Source: Membranipora membranacea
Lineage: Eukaryota; Bryozoa; Gymnolaemata; Cheilostomatida; Membraniporidae
NCBI GenBank assembly: GCA_914767715.1
Contig: OU612065.1
Span: 37,760,001-37,820,000, forward strand
Reading direction: 5' to 3'
DNA: 60,000 nt
Within the stretch, counting starts at the first letter, position 1. Every line of letters begins with the position of its first letter. Below, in pieces: positions 46,153 to 57,099 of the stretch. The notes beneath the pieces are model-generated. The model did no database searches, was not told the DNA's origin, and was given only the letters and a program-made list of their open reading frames with translations. The position numbers were made by a program, and so were the translations under genes.

Positions 46153-46350
46153 ATGCAGGTTAGATATGCAATTGCCTTAATTACTGCTAATCAGGTATCA
46201 CCACTAGATAATCAAGCTTTATTAGTTATCAATGATGCTCAGAATTTTTGTGCTGAATTTTCTACTGTTTTGACAAAGTTCAATTTTGATACTGCTTGTA
46301 ATCTTCTAGAGAATTCTAATCCATATATATGCGGAATTTATTTTACCTAA
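46153..46350 (+). pseudogene. Coding-like relic present in both arms
   Basis: A 65-codon frame containing ALITANQVSPLDNQALLVI and FCAEFSTVLTKFNFDTACN. The left arm (about 24000-24190, inverted) has the same protein-like stretch but is interrupted by a stop after FSTVL. Not recognised. It may be the remains of an old exon or element. Confidence 0.25.
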
Positions 46351-48948
46351 GCCTAAACCTAAGCTAGCCAGTTCGACCAATAGTGATCTATTGTTAGAAC
46401 TGGGCAGCTATACAACTGATTAAGAGTTTTAAATATTCAAGGTCAAACTGAAAGTAAATTCCAACACGGCGCTGCCTATCGGGCAAGATACTTCAGATGT
46501 ATCATGTAGCTTCATTGTTCAGCATTGTGTAGGATTACATGCCCCACTCACAGCGCCAAACTCAACTCACCAGGAAAGATGCAGCCAGTAGTAGCTTGTA
46601 CTGGTAAGTTTCTTTTTAATGACAGCATCTAAAAAACAACAGTAATCTAATCACTTGACTGGACAGTAATTTCGGGGGCGGGGGGGGAGATAATTTGAGG
46701 CTGGCTCAGAGCGAATCACAATTCTCTTCAAGCAGCTTTTGTTTATAGATCAATACTTAAAACGTAGTACTTGGAGAGTTGTCAGTACATCTGAGGAAAA
46801 AGAGAACTCTGCAAGATTGTGTTTGTTAGGTTCCTTTGATCCTTTGGTGTGTGAAAGCTATTCTTTAGTCAAAATGAGTCTTTGCATTCACAATGTTAAC
46901 CTTCTCTGCTCGACACAGCACTTAGTAATTTGAGCCAATGAAATGCAATAATAGCCCTTATTTTGTATAATACTTTTTTGGCACAGTTTCTTCGCACAAA
47001 ACGTTCAAACAAAGTAAGCCTTATGCAAGCTAGGTTTTTCAGCTAATGCATAAGTTACAGAAACAATATAAAGTTAGCTGCCATCATCACCAAATCACTG
47101 TATGAGTATGTTTTTAATAAACAACAAAAAACAAATAATAAAAAAATCAGAGGTCGGACCATCGGGTGATTATAGACCTGATTCTGATGGCTTTATCCTG
47201 TGAGTGTTGGATACGTAAAGCCAAGTCTACATTGCCAAGGGATGATAATGAAATAAGATTCATGAAAGAAGCTGTGTTGATTTTTGTTGTCCTACTGTGA
47301 CCCAAATCCATAGATAGAATGCAGCAAGTTAAATTGCCAGTTTAATACTTCGATTTGAATAAATTAAAACTAGTCATCACATGAATTATTTTTATAAGCG
47401 ATACGCATACTACCAAAATCCTATTTGTTTTTGTTTGTATTGTGTATAAACTTTTGTTAATTGGTGATTTGTAATTAAAGTTTATACCAGGAAAATAATA
47501 CATATCATCATAAAAATGCAATACCTAGAAAGCAAGAAAAATAGGATTTAATGAAGAAATGAATACTCTGACTCCAATTTACTTTTACGCCGTATTCTTG
47601 AATTTATCCCGCCTGATTTTCTCTTTAATCTTGGAGCAGTGTAAGAATGATTTCACACACTTGGCCCTACTTGCCTTATAAAACCAAATATCTTACCATT
47701 CAGCAAATAGTGTTGCTACAAACCCAATATGAAGTTTCTTTAATTTGGAGTTGTGCACTTATGTACCAGGGAGACAAAACTCAATAGTTCTAAAGAAAAA
47801 CTTAAATACTAAATACAATGCCAATTACAAAATGACCCTTGTGAATTTCTTATGGTTTTTTCATTAGTTATTTGATGACTGTGGTCCTTGATATTAGTGT
47901 TGGTTGTATGATCATCGAAGACAGAGACAGATTTTAAGAAAAGGAGGTCTTCAACGACGAGGGCATTTGATGTCTAAGGGACTTCCTCTCACCGGCCTGA
48001 CTGATATCAGAAATATTTATAAAGTCAAGCACTATGCAATGATTTAACTTTCTAAGTAAATTAATTTGCTTGCTTTTCTAGCCAACATGGTTAAATTTCT
48101 TCCATTGATATGAGGTAAAGAAGGGGGGTGGGGGGTGTTTATAAAACTTTGAGATCTTGGACTATCAAACTAGACTAGCTAGTCCATATATTCGGAATGT
48201 AATAGGTGTACAAACTTAGTAACCAATTTGTGCGACGAGTCAACATGTCACATGTTCTATTAGTTCACTCTAACTATTGTCTTGTCTGGCCTGAAATTTC
48301 ATTTCAATCATGGTTTGCTAGTTCCACTTGATTCTTTCCTACTAAGTCCCATTCGACCTCCATACTGCACACCCTTCTTATTCATACAGGTTTGTGTGGA
48401 CAGTTTTTACATGGATCATCAGATTCAAAGTCTCTCATAATGCTCCTATCACTTGTAGGCCTAACTAGGTAGTCGATACTAAAACTATGGTTGGTATGCT
48501 GCCAAATCTAAACCAATGTTTCTTGTGCAGCAAATTATGTATTACCGTGACATCTTTGATGTCAGGTCTTAGGAAGTCAAGACAGTGAGACATTACAGCT
48601 CCCTTTCTAAGCTGTCAATGCCACAGCTAAGTACATGAGGCTGAATTATAAAGTTGAAATAGAGCATCATTTTTATTTTTCAAGCCTGCCTAAATTGGAA
48701 ACCTTTAAAGCGGTACATTATGTACATAACAATATCATTAGACTGAGATCGACATGTGTTGGGTGTAATGGTGGGTGTAAGCCAGAATTTTTCCAAAAGT
48801 GACCCAGCTTTTTCTTTCATAATCTTTTAACAATGAGTTTTGGTGAAAGCCAATTGTGAATAACGATTTACTTCGGGTCAGATATGCTGTTTAATCTCTG
48901 ACTTGAAAAAAAAATGCCTTTAGAGTTTCGTGTGAGCCTTTCTTCCAG

Positions 48949-49012
48949 ATATGGCAATGAATTGTGAAGATTGTTTCCTGTCACTCTGGGAAGCCATCCA
49001 GCCAAAGTGCAG
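48949..49012 (+). CDS. 64-base coding exon candidate (right arm)
   Basis: Mirror of 18882-18945 with acceptor TTTCTTCCAG and donor GTACAT preserved and the single open frame kept. The left arm continues with about 380 bases that are missing here just downstream. Confidence 0.35.
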
Positions 49013-49568
49013 GTACATACTGTACTTGTTCTGATGACTATTTAAAAAGATGGCACTTTTCATGTATTATGACAACTGAGTGACTGCCGGGTTTTGAATA
49101 TACAATCTCATCATAGTGTTTCCATAATTTATTCCCTCTGAATGTCATTCGATCTATATTCAGGGGCACCTATCATAGCATAGATACTCAGGTCTTCAAT
49201 AACACATGTCGAAGTTTATATTACGCATTTAATCAAGGCCATTCTTTGATTAAGATAGAATTTGTTTATTTTGATGTACTTCGTGTTGTCTATTGTTGAC
49301 GGTGTGTAAACAGGAACTGTCTCTATTTGTGAGAGAATGACTAGGTAACTATGGTTTACCGGCATGCTGAATAAACATAGTACTTGCTTGATGTGTCAGC
49401 ATCACTAGATTAAAATAGTCATAAGGGAGTCAAATATTTTTCCAAATTCACCTCATTTATAAGAGTTCGGTGGAAAAATAAGTCAAATTCATAGTCAATA
49501 TTTATATAAAATAGCGAAAGTAGCGTTGCAGCATTTGCAGTCCCTCTTCGGTCATGATCTGGTTATAC

Positions 49569-49655
49569 TTATTTAGAGTAGGTATAGCTATAACCTTTGC
49601 TTCCACCAGAGTTGTCGTTACCGTTACCATTTCCGTTGACACCACCTCCTGAGTT
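49569..49655 (-). pseudogene. 3' fragment of a subfamily 2 Gly/Asn gene
   Basis: The last module and tail (NSGGGVNGNGNGNDNSGG, then a SKGYSYTYSK-like end) and the stop TAA at 49569-49571 are intact. The 5' side is cut at 49655 by an AT microsatellite. Beyond the microsatellite lies the 3' flank of the 50274 gene, so the two are stacked in the same direction. Confidence 0.8.
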
Positions 49656-49917
49656 ATATATATATAACGTATATATATATGGACATAAATTACATACTAC
49701 ATGGTCTGATTATATAGGTCATATCCTTGTGTTTTTGTTTGCATGAATTGTGATCTAACATAAAAAGTTTTCTGTAATTATGTTTTTTCCCGCTCAGATT
49801 ACAGCTAATCAATTATTTCTGCTTGTTCTAGGTATAGCCGGCAATGTTATGTCAGAGTGACTATGTATGGTGCTATATTAAAGTTAGCAGAAGTGACAAT
49901 TTATTTTCTAAATTTGC

Positions 49918-49923
49918 TTTATT
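49918..49923 (-). terminator. PolyA signal of the 50274 gene
   Basis: TTTATT on the plus strand is AATAAA on the gene strand, about 110 bases past the stop codon; conserved at 55136. Confidence 0.65.
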
Positions 49924-50031
49924 GATTAAGATTCAATGGAAAAACAAGGCAAATTGAAAGTCAATTTGGTGAAATGAAAACATCAGAAATACAGCATTTG
50001 CAGTCCTTCTTCGGTCATGATCAGATTATCC

Positions 50032-50274
50032 TTATTTAGACCATTTATAGCTATAGTCTTTGCCACCGGAGTTGTTGTTTCCGTTGCCATTTCCATTGGT
50101 ACCACCTCCTGAGTTATCATTTCCGTTTCCATTACCATTTTCTCCTCCGTCTGAGTTTCCGTTACCGTTTCCGTTTCCATTAGTACCGCTACTACTACCA
50201 CCTTTGCCTTTGCTTCCGCACTGTGCAAAGGCCACAGCAACAACCAGCAATACGAGTACTCTCAGTGCAAGCAT
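50032..50274 (-). CDS. Gly/Asn-rich secreted protein (subfamily 2, 80 aa)
   Basis: Complete gene: TATA box (50480-50487), leader ending 50408, coding exon from 50293 after TTTTAG, ATG at 50274, TAA at 50032. The signal peptide is MLALRVLVLLVVAVAFAQC, the linker GSKGKGGSSSG, and the three modules have Asp and Glu substitutions (NSDGG, ENGNGNGNDNS). The tail is KDYSYKWSK, so this subfamily carries acidic modules and an aromatic, basic end. It sits in a block inserted into the right palindrome arm and is the inverted twin of the 54779 gene. Function unknown. Confidence 0.85.
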   Translation of the reverse strand: MLALRVLVLLVVAVAFAQCGSKGKGGSSSGTNGNGNGNGNSDGGENGNGNGNDNSGGGTNGNGNGNNNSGGKDYSYKWSK

Positions 50275-50407
50275 GATAACAGCAGGTTATATTCTAAAAG
50301 AAAGCAAATAAAAAATAATGGAGGAGCGTTGGGTTGATGTATAACTTTGCTTTTTCTTATGATTACTTCTGAAAGAAAAATTAAACTGTACAGAACCGTT
50401 GCCTTAC

Positions 50408-50554
50408 CTTAGTTGATATGGAGACTGTGTACCTTGTGTGATGAACAGTGTTCTGTGAGTTGCATTCTATCCTCACTGTTTTTTATAGGCGTACAATCAT
50501 GACGCATCCAAAACGTATAATATCGTATATCCTGTTATATTTTGCTGATGTAAC
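50408..50554 (-). promoter_or_regulatory. Promoter and leader exon of the 50274 gene
   Basis: GTTACATCAGCAAA is at 50541-50554 and TATAAAAA at 50480-50487. The leader carries CACAGAACACTGTTCATCAC and ends at 50408 before GTAAGG. The distance from the upstream element to TATA is longer than in subfamily 1. Confidence 0.7.
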
Positions 50555-51215
50555 TACTTTGTTGATGAGAGCTTGCCTATTTAGTGATTGATGGGTGCCT
50601 CATTTGTCAATTCATGTCCGTTTACTCGGCTGAAGAAAACTGCTCTTCTGATATTGTATACTTTATTGATTAACTTTGTGGTGTCCTTTTTGAAAAGAAT
50701 CCTAATAGTGTACTAGCACCACTACAACGCAAGTTTACGAATCAAGAAGTCATGCCAATATTCATTTCTCTTTGCTGTAATGAGCATTTACGCAAAGGTG
50801 TGAAATCTTGTTCCATATAATTGACATATCAATGACTTAAAGTCTGTCAGCAAAATCATAATCTCTACAAAATATGTACTCTTCATACTTCATTGTATAA
50901 CAAGTTTTCTGATTCAAAAGAATTTGATCTGGCTTTTGTTACTGTGGAAAACTGTGATTTCACTGACCAATATACCTGTGAAGTTTCATAAGATAACGCT
51001 ATCAATGGTCAATTGTGACTTACGGCTGGAAGTATAGGCCTCATTACTGGAGTGTTTTACTGACAGGTTTCTGAATCAATGTTAAATGTAAATTCAACTG
51101 TACAACAAAGGAAGCTAATTTAAAATCTTATAACAGGGACCTTCCTGTCATCATGATTGTAATCACTTTATATCACATTATTCCTGCATCCTTATTGTTT
51201 AAAGTTTATTTACAG

Positions 51216-51339
51216 CCGACAGAATACAATGATTCTCATACATATTCTGTTATCAAATTATTGTGCCAAATGAAAGGAAACTGCTGCAAACCAAAAAGTA
51301 ATCAAGTGTTAAAAGATGGAAATGACCTCTACTGTGCTG
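51216..51339 (+). pseudogene. Cysteine-rich exon, copy with 35-bp deletion
   Basis: Acceptor TTTATTTACAG and donor GTGAGA match the left-arm exon 17776-17934. A 35-base stretch present there (from TCCAAATGGG to TATACTAA) is missing. Exon length falls from 159 to 124, which changes the phase at the donor, so this copy cannot replace the intact exon in the same transcript. Confidence 0.5.
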
Positions 51340-51417
51340 GTGAGACAATGATTATAAATTTGACTATATAACACAACACTATACTATACTGCACTATACT
51401 ATGATGCTCTTGATCTC

Positions 51418-51678
51418 ATGTCCTGGAAGCCCTACTGTTTTATTCATGCGACTCTTAATCACATCAGGCTCTATAAAACGACTGAAATGTTACAGAAAAA
51501 TCCAAATTGTGATATTATGCCTTCATATCACATCGATCTGCTTTTGAATGGCGCCGGCACTTCGTCAATTTGGTTAGTGAATTATTTCTCTCTACCTTTG
51601 TATTGCGTTTACTATCGAATTGAAAAATTAACAGCAACAACAATTTCCCATGACAAGAATTATAACAAAAACCAATAA
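51418..51678 (+). CDS. Hypothetical protein, 86 aa
   Basis: ATG-initiated frame in a part of the right arm (51420-52465) without a left-arm match. It has a hydrophobic patch (WLVNYFSLPLYCVYY) and no known motif. Unrecognised and possibly chance. 51680-52460 holds only one dispersed-repeat copy near 52000-52100. Confidence 0.2.
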   Translation: MSWKPYCFIHATLNHIRLYKTTEMLQKNPNCDIMPSYHIDLLLNGAGTSSIWLVNYFSLPLYCVYYRIEKLTATTISHDKNYNKNQ

Positions 51679-52779
51679 ATTGCTCAAAGAATGCTCATTC
51701 ATCCCTAAATTTCCAAGTTTGTCAACTTATTTGTTTTATCAGCATACATGAACCCATATTTCGATACTCAATGAAAATAACTATGCAAGGATTGTCAATA
51801 ACTGTGTCGCTAAGGAATATTATTTACTAACAGCAGACTTATGAAACCATGAAACATTGTGTTTGGACCTGTAATGTTTTGCGATCTAAGGGGAAAAGGA
51901 TTTCATAAGGGCGACTGCTCCCATCTCAAATCTGAATAATAATGATGATCTATTATAACTTTATTACTCTGAATCCTCTGATTAACAGAACCTTTGACAT
52001 TTTGGAAAGGGAGTTGATTCTGTCAGCTAATAATCACTGACACTAGGCATACGCTTTCAGAAATCTGACATCAAGGATGTCACAGTTTTACAGAACAATT
52101 ATTTCTCTTATGAAACTTAAGCCAAGATTGGTTTATTTCTGTCTGTGCGATTCAGTTACCAGAGAACCTGCCATATCGATGCGCCAGTACAGAATTGCAC
52201 CAGCCATTATGTAAACTTGCAAAATCTGAAATTTTCCCTGTCAATTTTACTGGTTTTAAAATAAAGCCTTATAGCAGGAAGAAAACAATAATGCTGTTGT
52301 AACGCCATCATAATGTCTCCCAGTGAATTAACATTAGTGGCATTGACAGTTTTGTGGAAGGCAGAAATCTGTCAGTATTATGAAATGTTTTATTAAGTGT
52401 TAGAAAATTTGACTTAGCTTGAAAACAAAATTCATAGGCATTGACAAGACTATCAAATTTAAAATTGATATATTATCATATCATACTTTCAACTGCATAA
52501 TGTATAAAAGAAGCCTCTGAAGCACCCATGAGGGGCAATATCTGGATCCTGTGGCATTAAGCACCAGAGAAAAAACCATCATTTGATCATTGGTTATTAG
52601 CTTATTTAGTGGCAGCGCATTTGGAAAACAATTTTATTGGCATTGACAGCAATGCATATATATGCCATGAATGCCCCCACTTAGAATCGGACGACTCAGT
52701 TGGCCGAGTTTGCCTAGGGAAAGCCACAAGCTCGACCTACAAGGACTACAAGGACTACAGGACTACAAGCATTGTATTG

Positions 52780-52917
52780 GTAGTAGCTGGTCAAAATGTT
52801 GCCTACTCCCAGACTCGAACCAGACTTCGTGAGCAGCAGTCCACGCTCTTACCCACGCTCTTACCCACGCTCTTACCCACGCTCTTACCCACGCTCTCAC
52901 CCACACTCTTACCCACG
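52780..52917 (-). repeat. tRNA-derived SINE head with amplified A box
   Basis: On the minus strand a B box GGTTCGAGTCT (52811-52821) lies downstream of an A-box-like TGGGTAAGAGCG (52844-52855). The A-box segment is part of a 12-base unit, GTGGGTAAGAGC, repeated about six times between 52842 and 52917. The minisatellite is thus an expansion of the Pol III promoter region. The plus-strand open frame through it (LLPT repeats) is a by-product. Confidence 0.65.
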
Positions 52918-53770
52918 TAGGCCTAACGATTAATAGCTGACAGAAATCAACTTCCCCTCCAACCTGTCAATACCACTTATTTTTATCATAGGAGGTTGAG
53001 TAATAGAATTATAATGGACCATACATCTGTTAATATTTGAGGTTGAGGTAGTCACCCTGGTCCTCTTCTCCTTTGATTGACAGCTCCATAGGCATAATCA
53101 CATCATTAAACAGTGTGTGGATGTGTTGGTTGTATGATAGGTTGTTGGTCTCCTACAGTGACACAGCTGATAACAAAGCTTCAACTGTGAATTGCATCAA
53201 ACTCTAAATAGTTTAAATTAGCAGTACAGAGCAGGATATGGTATAAATGCGATCCAGGATCACGCTTTATCAGATAATCAATAATGTTTGCTGAGTTTGC
53301 AAATCTTGTCAGATTTTCCGGTTTTCTGTTTTTTGACCAACTAATTGACTAAAGCTCGCCAATTCAGTATTTGAAGGAGCAATTCTTCGGATAATTCCAA
53401 TTTTTTGATATTTTAGTAAGAAGAATAAAACCCTTAATTTCAATATGTTAGATTTCATTTTTAAACGTTTCATTTCGAAGAAGGAGAATTCTCAGAGGCA
53501 GCGCATTTGGAATACAGCTTGATTGGCATTGAAAGCAATGCATATGCTATTAATGGCTAAACGTAGAGTAACTACATCTTTAAATTCTGTTATCCAGCCG
53601 GCGTTTAATAACGGTGGCAACGACAGTTTGGAATTGAAGCATACACTGAAAACAGAAGGTTGTAGCAATATCATTTCAGGCTATATACAGGCTAATATCA
53701 TTTTATCTTATAACATGCTTTTTAATACATTTCACTGTGCCAATCTGGATCAATTCAAGCTTACACTACT

Positions 53771-53960
53771 TTTGACACTAGATTAGTTTTGCGATTGCTG
53801 AAGTTTTCTTTCCTGGCAGTGTAAGCAGTGTTCTGAGTGAGGGGGAGCTGCTGGGAACTGTGTTCCTGCAGAAAAATATAGAGGGGGACCTTTAAAACAC
53901 AGCTAACACAAATTTCGACACTAGATTAGTTTTGCGATTGCTGCAGTATTTTTTGCTGGC
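53771..53960 (+). repeat. Tandem duplication, 143-bp period
   Basis: GACACTAGATTAGTTTTGCG occurs at 53774 and 53917 with matching flanks. The rest of 52920-54400 shows no gene. Confidence 0.75.
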
Positions 53961-54487
53961 GGCCTAAGGATTGCTAATATAAACACACATTTGTATGCGC
54001 ATACATTGGGACACTCATATTATATCCCAGAATATATGAGAATCATTGTGTTTTGTTTGCTATGACATTATTTCAGATAGACAGCCACAACAAATTCTCG
54101 ATAGAACAACAAGGTTGAAAGTATGATATGAAGATTTAAATTGAATCCAAAATTGGCCAGTCAAAACTGCTGTGATGAGCCCAATGTCACAATGACATTG
54201 CCTCCTCCTTGTCTGGTGACTATATTGATTGGGTTGAGATACATGGGATACATGGCCATGAAATTATAGTGTTCCACAGTGGAAGTTAGTAAGCGCAGCC
54301 ATATCACAATCTACTTTGTTAACTGCTTGCTATTGGTACGAGCAAGCTGTTAGGGTTCTCTCAAAAAGTGACACCATGATATCCAAAAAGAGACTTTAAA
54401 TCTATAATATCAGATGAGGAAACAAATAATAAATGTCAAAGAGACACTCATCAATCAATTAATAGGCAACTGCTCGTCAACACAGTA

Positions 54488-54635
54488 GTTACATCGGCAA
54501 AAATATAACAGGATATATGATATGACAGGATTAGGATGCTGTATGATTGTCGGCCTATAAAATGCAGTGTAGATAGAATGTAGCTCACAGAACACAGTTC
54601 ATCACACAAGTAACACCGTCTCCATATCAACTAAG
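54488..54635 (+). promoter_or_regulatory. Promoter and leader exon of the 54779 gene
   Basis: GTTACATCGGCAAAAAT begins at 54488, TATAAAAT is at 54556-54563, and the leader with CACAGAACACAGTTCATCAC ends at 54635 before GTGAGG. The acceptor TTCTTTTAG ends at 54759, giving a 124-bp intron. Confidence 0.75.
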
Positions 54636-54778
54636 GTGAGGCAACAATTCTACACAGTCTCAGTTTCTTTTCACATGCTTATGAAGTAATCATAAACTAC
54701 TATCAAAGTGATACTCCGATTAAACCTTCTTTCATTATTTTTGATTTGCTTTCTTTTAGAATATATTCTTCTGTTATC

Positions 54779-55027
54779 ATGCTTGCACTGAGAGTACTCA
54801 TCCTTCTGGTTGTGGCCGTGGCTTTTGCACAGTGTGGAGGCAAAGGAGGAAGCAAAAGTGGTTCTAGTAGCGGTACTAATGGAAACGGAAACGGTAACGG
54901 AAACTCAGACGGAGGAGAAAATGGTAATGGAAACGGAAATGATAACTCAGGAGGTGGTACCAATGGAAATGGCAACGGAAACAACAACTCCGGTGGCAAA
55001 GACTATAGCTATAAATGGTCTAAATAA
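54779..55027 (+). CDS. Gly/Asn-rich secreted protein (subfamily 2, 82 aa)
   Basis: Complete gene: TATA box, leader, 124-bp intron, ATG at 54779, TAA at 55025-55027, AATAAA at 55136. The signal peptide is MLALRVLILLVVAVAFAQC, the linker GGKGGSKSGSSSG, and three modules include ENGNGNGNDNSGGG. The tail is KDYSYKWSK. It differs from the 50274 product mainly by two extra linker residues. An upstream in-frame Met at 54746 lies before the acceptor and is intronic. The +1 frame is also open across the whole exon and 49 bases beyond. Confidence 0.87.
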   Translation: MLALRVLILLVVAVAFAQCGGKGGSKSGSSSGTNGNGNGNGNSDGGENGNGNGNDNSGGGTNGNGNGNNNSGGKDYSYKWSK

Positions 55028-55135
55028 GGATAATCTGATCATGACCGAAGAAGGACTGCAAATGCTGTATTTCTGATGAATTCGTTTCACCAAATTGACT
55101 TTCAATTTGCCTTGTTTTCCCATTGAATCTTAATC

Positions 55136-55141
55136 AATAAA
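55136..55141 (+). terminator. PolyA signal of the 54779 gene
   Basis: AATAAAGCAAATTTAG, identical in its twin at 49918. Confidence 0.65.
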
Positions 55142-55378
55142 GCAAATTTAGAAAATTAATTGTCCCTTCTGCTAACTTTAATATAGCACCATACATAGTC
55201 ACTCTGACATAACATTGCCGGCTATACCTAGAACAAGCAGAAATAATTGATTAGCTGTAATCTGAGCGGGAAAAAAAATAATCACAGAACATTTTTCATG
55301 TTAGATCACAATTCATGCAAATAAAAACACAAGGATATGACCTATATAATCAGACCATGTAGTATGTAATTTATGTCC

Positions 55379-55406
<28 letters not shown>
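55379..55406. repeat. AT microsatellite at the unit boundary
   Basis: An AT tract ends the match between this unit and its twin. The twin's tract at 49656-49680 adjoins the truncated gene fragment. Confidence 0.9.
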
Positions 55407-55409
<3 letters not shown>

Positions 55410-55499
55410 TAAATAGATATTATATGGTAAATAGTATATATATGTGATATAGTATATGTTATATTGCCACATTGATTTCCCAAAATGTAAGAAAAATAG

Positions 55500-56530
55500 A
55501 AAGTTTGATGTTTGAGCTCCATATATTTCCAAACAGTGTTATCATCATCGTTCATTTCTCTGACATTATCATATTCAATGAATAAAAACTCCACAAAGAT
55601 ACTTATTTTTCAATACACTTACTGTGCCTGACGTTTTTATTATCATCCTTCTAAACAAGCAGCCATCTTTTTTTCTGCATATCGGTATTAGTGCAAGAGA
55701 AAGGTAAGATGGTAAATAGAAGGAAGCTTCTTATCCTATCTGTTCATGCCATGATTAAATGAGAAACACTTCTGTAGCAATTATTTATACCTAGATCTAT
55801 TCTCTACTCACACAAAAATCTCATGTAAATTTGTTTCTGGTATTTCCTACAGATTATTATTCAAATTCAACTCAATGCAAATAACAAGCTTTTCACCTGT
55901 ATAAGAACTCTTTTTTGACAAAAAGATTGAACAGTGCTTATTCAATTACTTTCATGAATTATATAGAACAAGGCGAACGCAATATCTGAACAAATTTCTT
56001 GTCAACTAAATTTGATAATTTCAGCAACAACTGTAGTTCTGTCCTCGTTGATTGGTCCTTAGCACATGGCTAAAGAGGTGGCACTATCATTGGTAGCTAA
56101 CATGGCTGTTCTGACTCGGTTGCATCAAGAAAATTTTTCGATAAGTTATAGTATGTAGTGCAATGAGATATTGCGCTTTGATTTGCCAAAAACTTGAAAA
56201 AAAAAGAAATTTGGATGTTTAAGCTTCAACGAATTCAAATGTTGTCTGGAAACAGCATTATCATCTCCTTCTGTGCCTGACATTATTATAAATAGAGGCT
56301 TCTTCCACTTCTTGAAAGACAATGCTAACTTTTCTCATCTTGTCTAATTCATCAATGAATAGATGTGATGTGATGAAGGAAGACAGGGAGTGTAATTATT
56401 GATAAATTAATAATTTCTGCTACACCTAATTTAAATTCTTCTTTGATTGGTCCTGAACACACTGCTCAAGAAGTGGCACAACCATTGGGTCCTAAAAAGG
56501 CTGGTCCGCCTTGGATGCTTCAAGAACCAT
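55500..56530 (+). repeat. Diverged tandem duplication
   Basis: GATTGGTCCT, AAGAGGTGGCAC or AAGAAGTGGCAC, and a GCATCAAG or GCTTCAAG end occur in order at 56050-56130 and again at 56440-56525. GTTTGAGCTCC-like and CTGACATTAT words occur at 55500 and 56220. No gene. Confidence 0.55.
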
Positions 56531-56869
56531 TTGATGAGCTAAGGTGCAGATCGAGAAAACAATTGTTCTGAGGTTGCTATGTGAGCCTTGCTCATGACAA
56601 ATGGGTTGGTGTTTATATGTTTGCCGATCCTGAACCAGATTTGCATTATCTATTATATGCCAAGTACCCTTTTTGCCAAGCAATACAAAATAACTGCTGA
56701 TCGGACTGCCACATTTGGTTATGAATAAGTGGATCACACCAATATTTTTCCCTACAATATTTTGAATTAAGTGGAAGGAAAACGTGTACGATCGAAGTAT
56801 GGTCGAAATGTGCAGTTCAGTCAGTAATACACACACAAGATTTATATTTTCTTAAAATAGATTCATTCT

Positions 56870-56920
56870 TCTCATTGCCGTCTCCGTCTGTACCGCCTTA
56901 AGAGTTTCTTTTCACGTTCA
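56870..56920 (-). pseudogene. Tiny decayed Gly/Asn module
   Basis: Minus-strand codons read Asn-Ser-stop-Gly-Gly-Thr-Asp-Gly-Asp-Gly-Asn, a degraded module with an in-frame TAA. Its flank resembles the relic at 1035-1300. Confidence 0.4.
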
Positions 56921-57099
56921 ATTGCATTTGGATCGGTGTGAGTTTCGGTAACCATTTCATCCCAGCGTTATTTCTCTTTGGTTTGACAGGTTGCATATTT
57001 GATTACCATGAGTCTTAGTGGTGACAGAGTTTGTAATTAGTAAAACATGGGAAAGTACGGCCAGCCGAACTGGAACAACTCCAAATAATCAATCAGTGA

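Larger units (their letters stand above)
46150..52610 (-). repeat. Right arm of the 35-kb palindrome
   Basis: Reverse complement of 17280-24200. It has an extra block at 49470-50940 (Gly/Asn cassette) and a smaller one near 49132-49308. It lacks the three insertions of the left arm and also 18440-18820. The outer end at 52610 abuts GGCAGCGCATTTGG, which is repeated directly at 53497. Confidence 0.85.
54400..55410 (+). repeat. Subfamily 2 gene unit, inverted twin of 49657-50640
   Basis: Promoter, intron, coding exon and 3' flank to the AT tract at 55379 match 49657-50640 in reverse complement. A third, more diverged unit lies at 58880-59650 in minus orientation. Confidence 0.85.

Noticed and set aside
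46580-46605. Possible tiny first exon (MQPVVACTG) with a donor in both palindrome arms
   Set aside because: Only nine codons and no partner exon; too short to support.
52609-52920. 103-codon frame ending in LLPT repeats
   Set aside because: It runs through a SINE head and its 12-base minisatellite on the antisense strand.
54703-54999. Proline/leucine-rich open frames opposite every Gly/Asn gene
   Set aside because: They are the antisense reading of GGN-AAY codons; they lack signals of their own and follow the gene wherever it goes.
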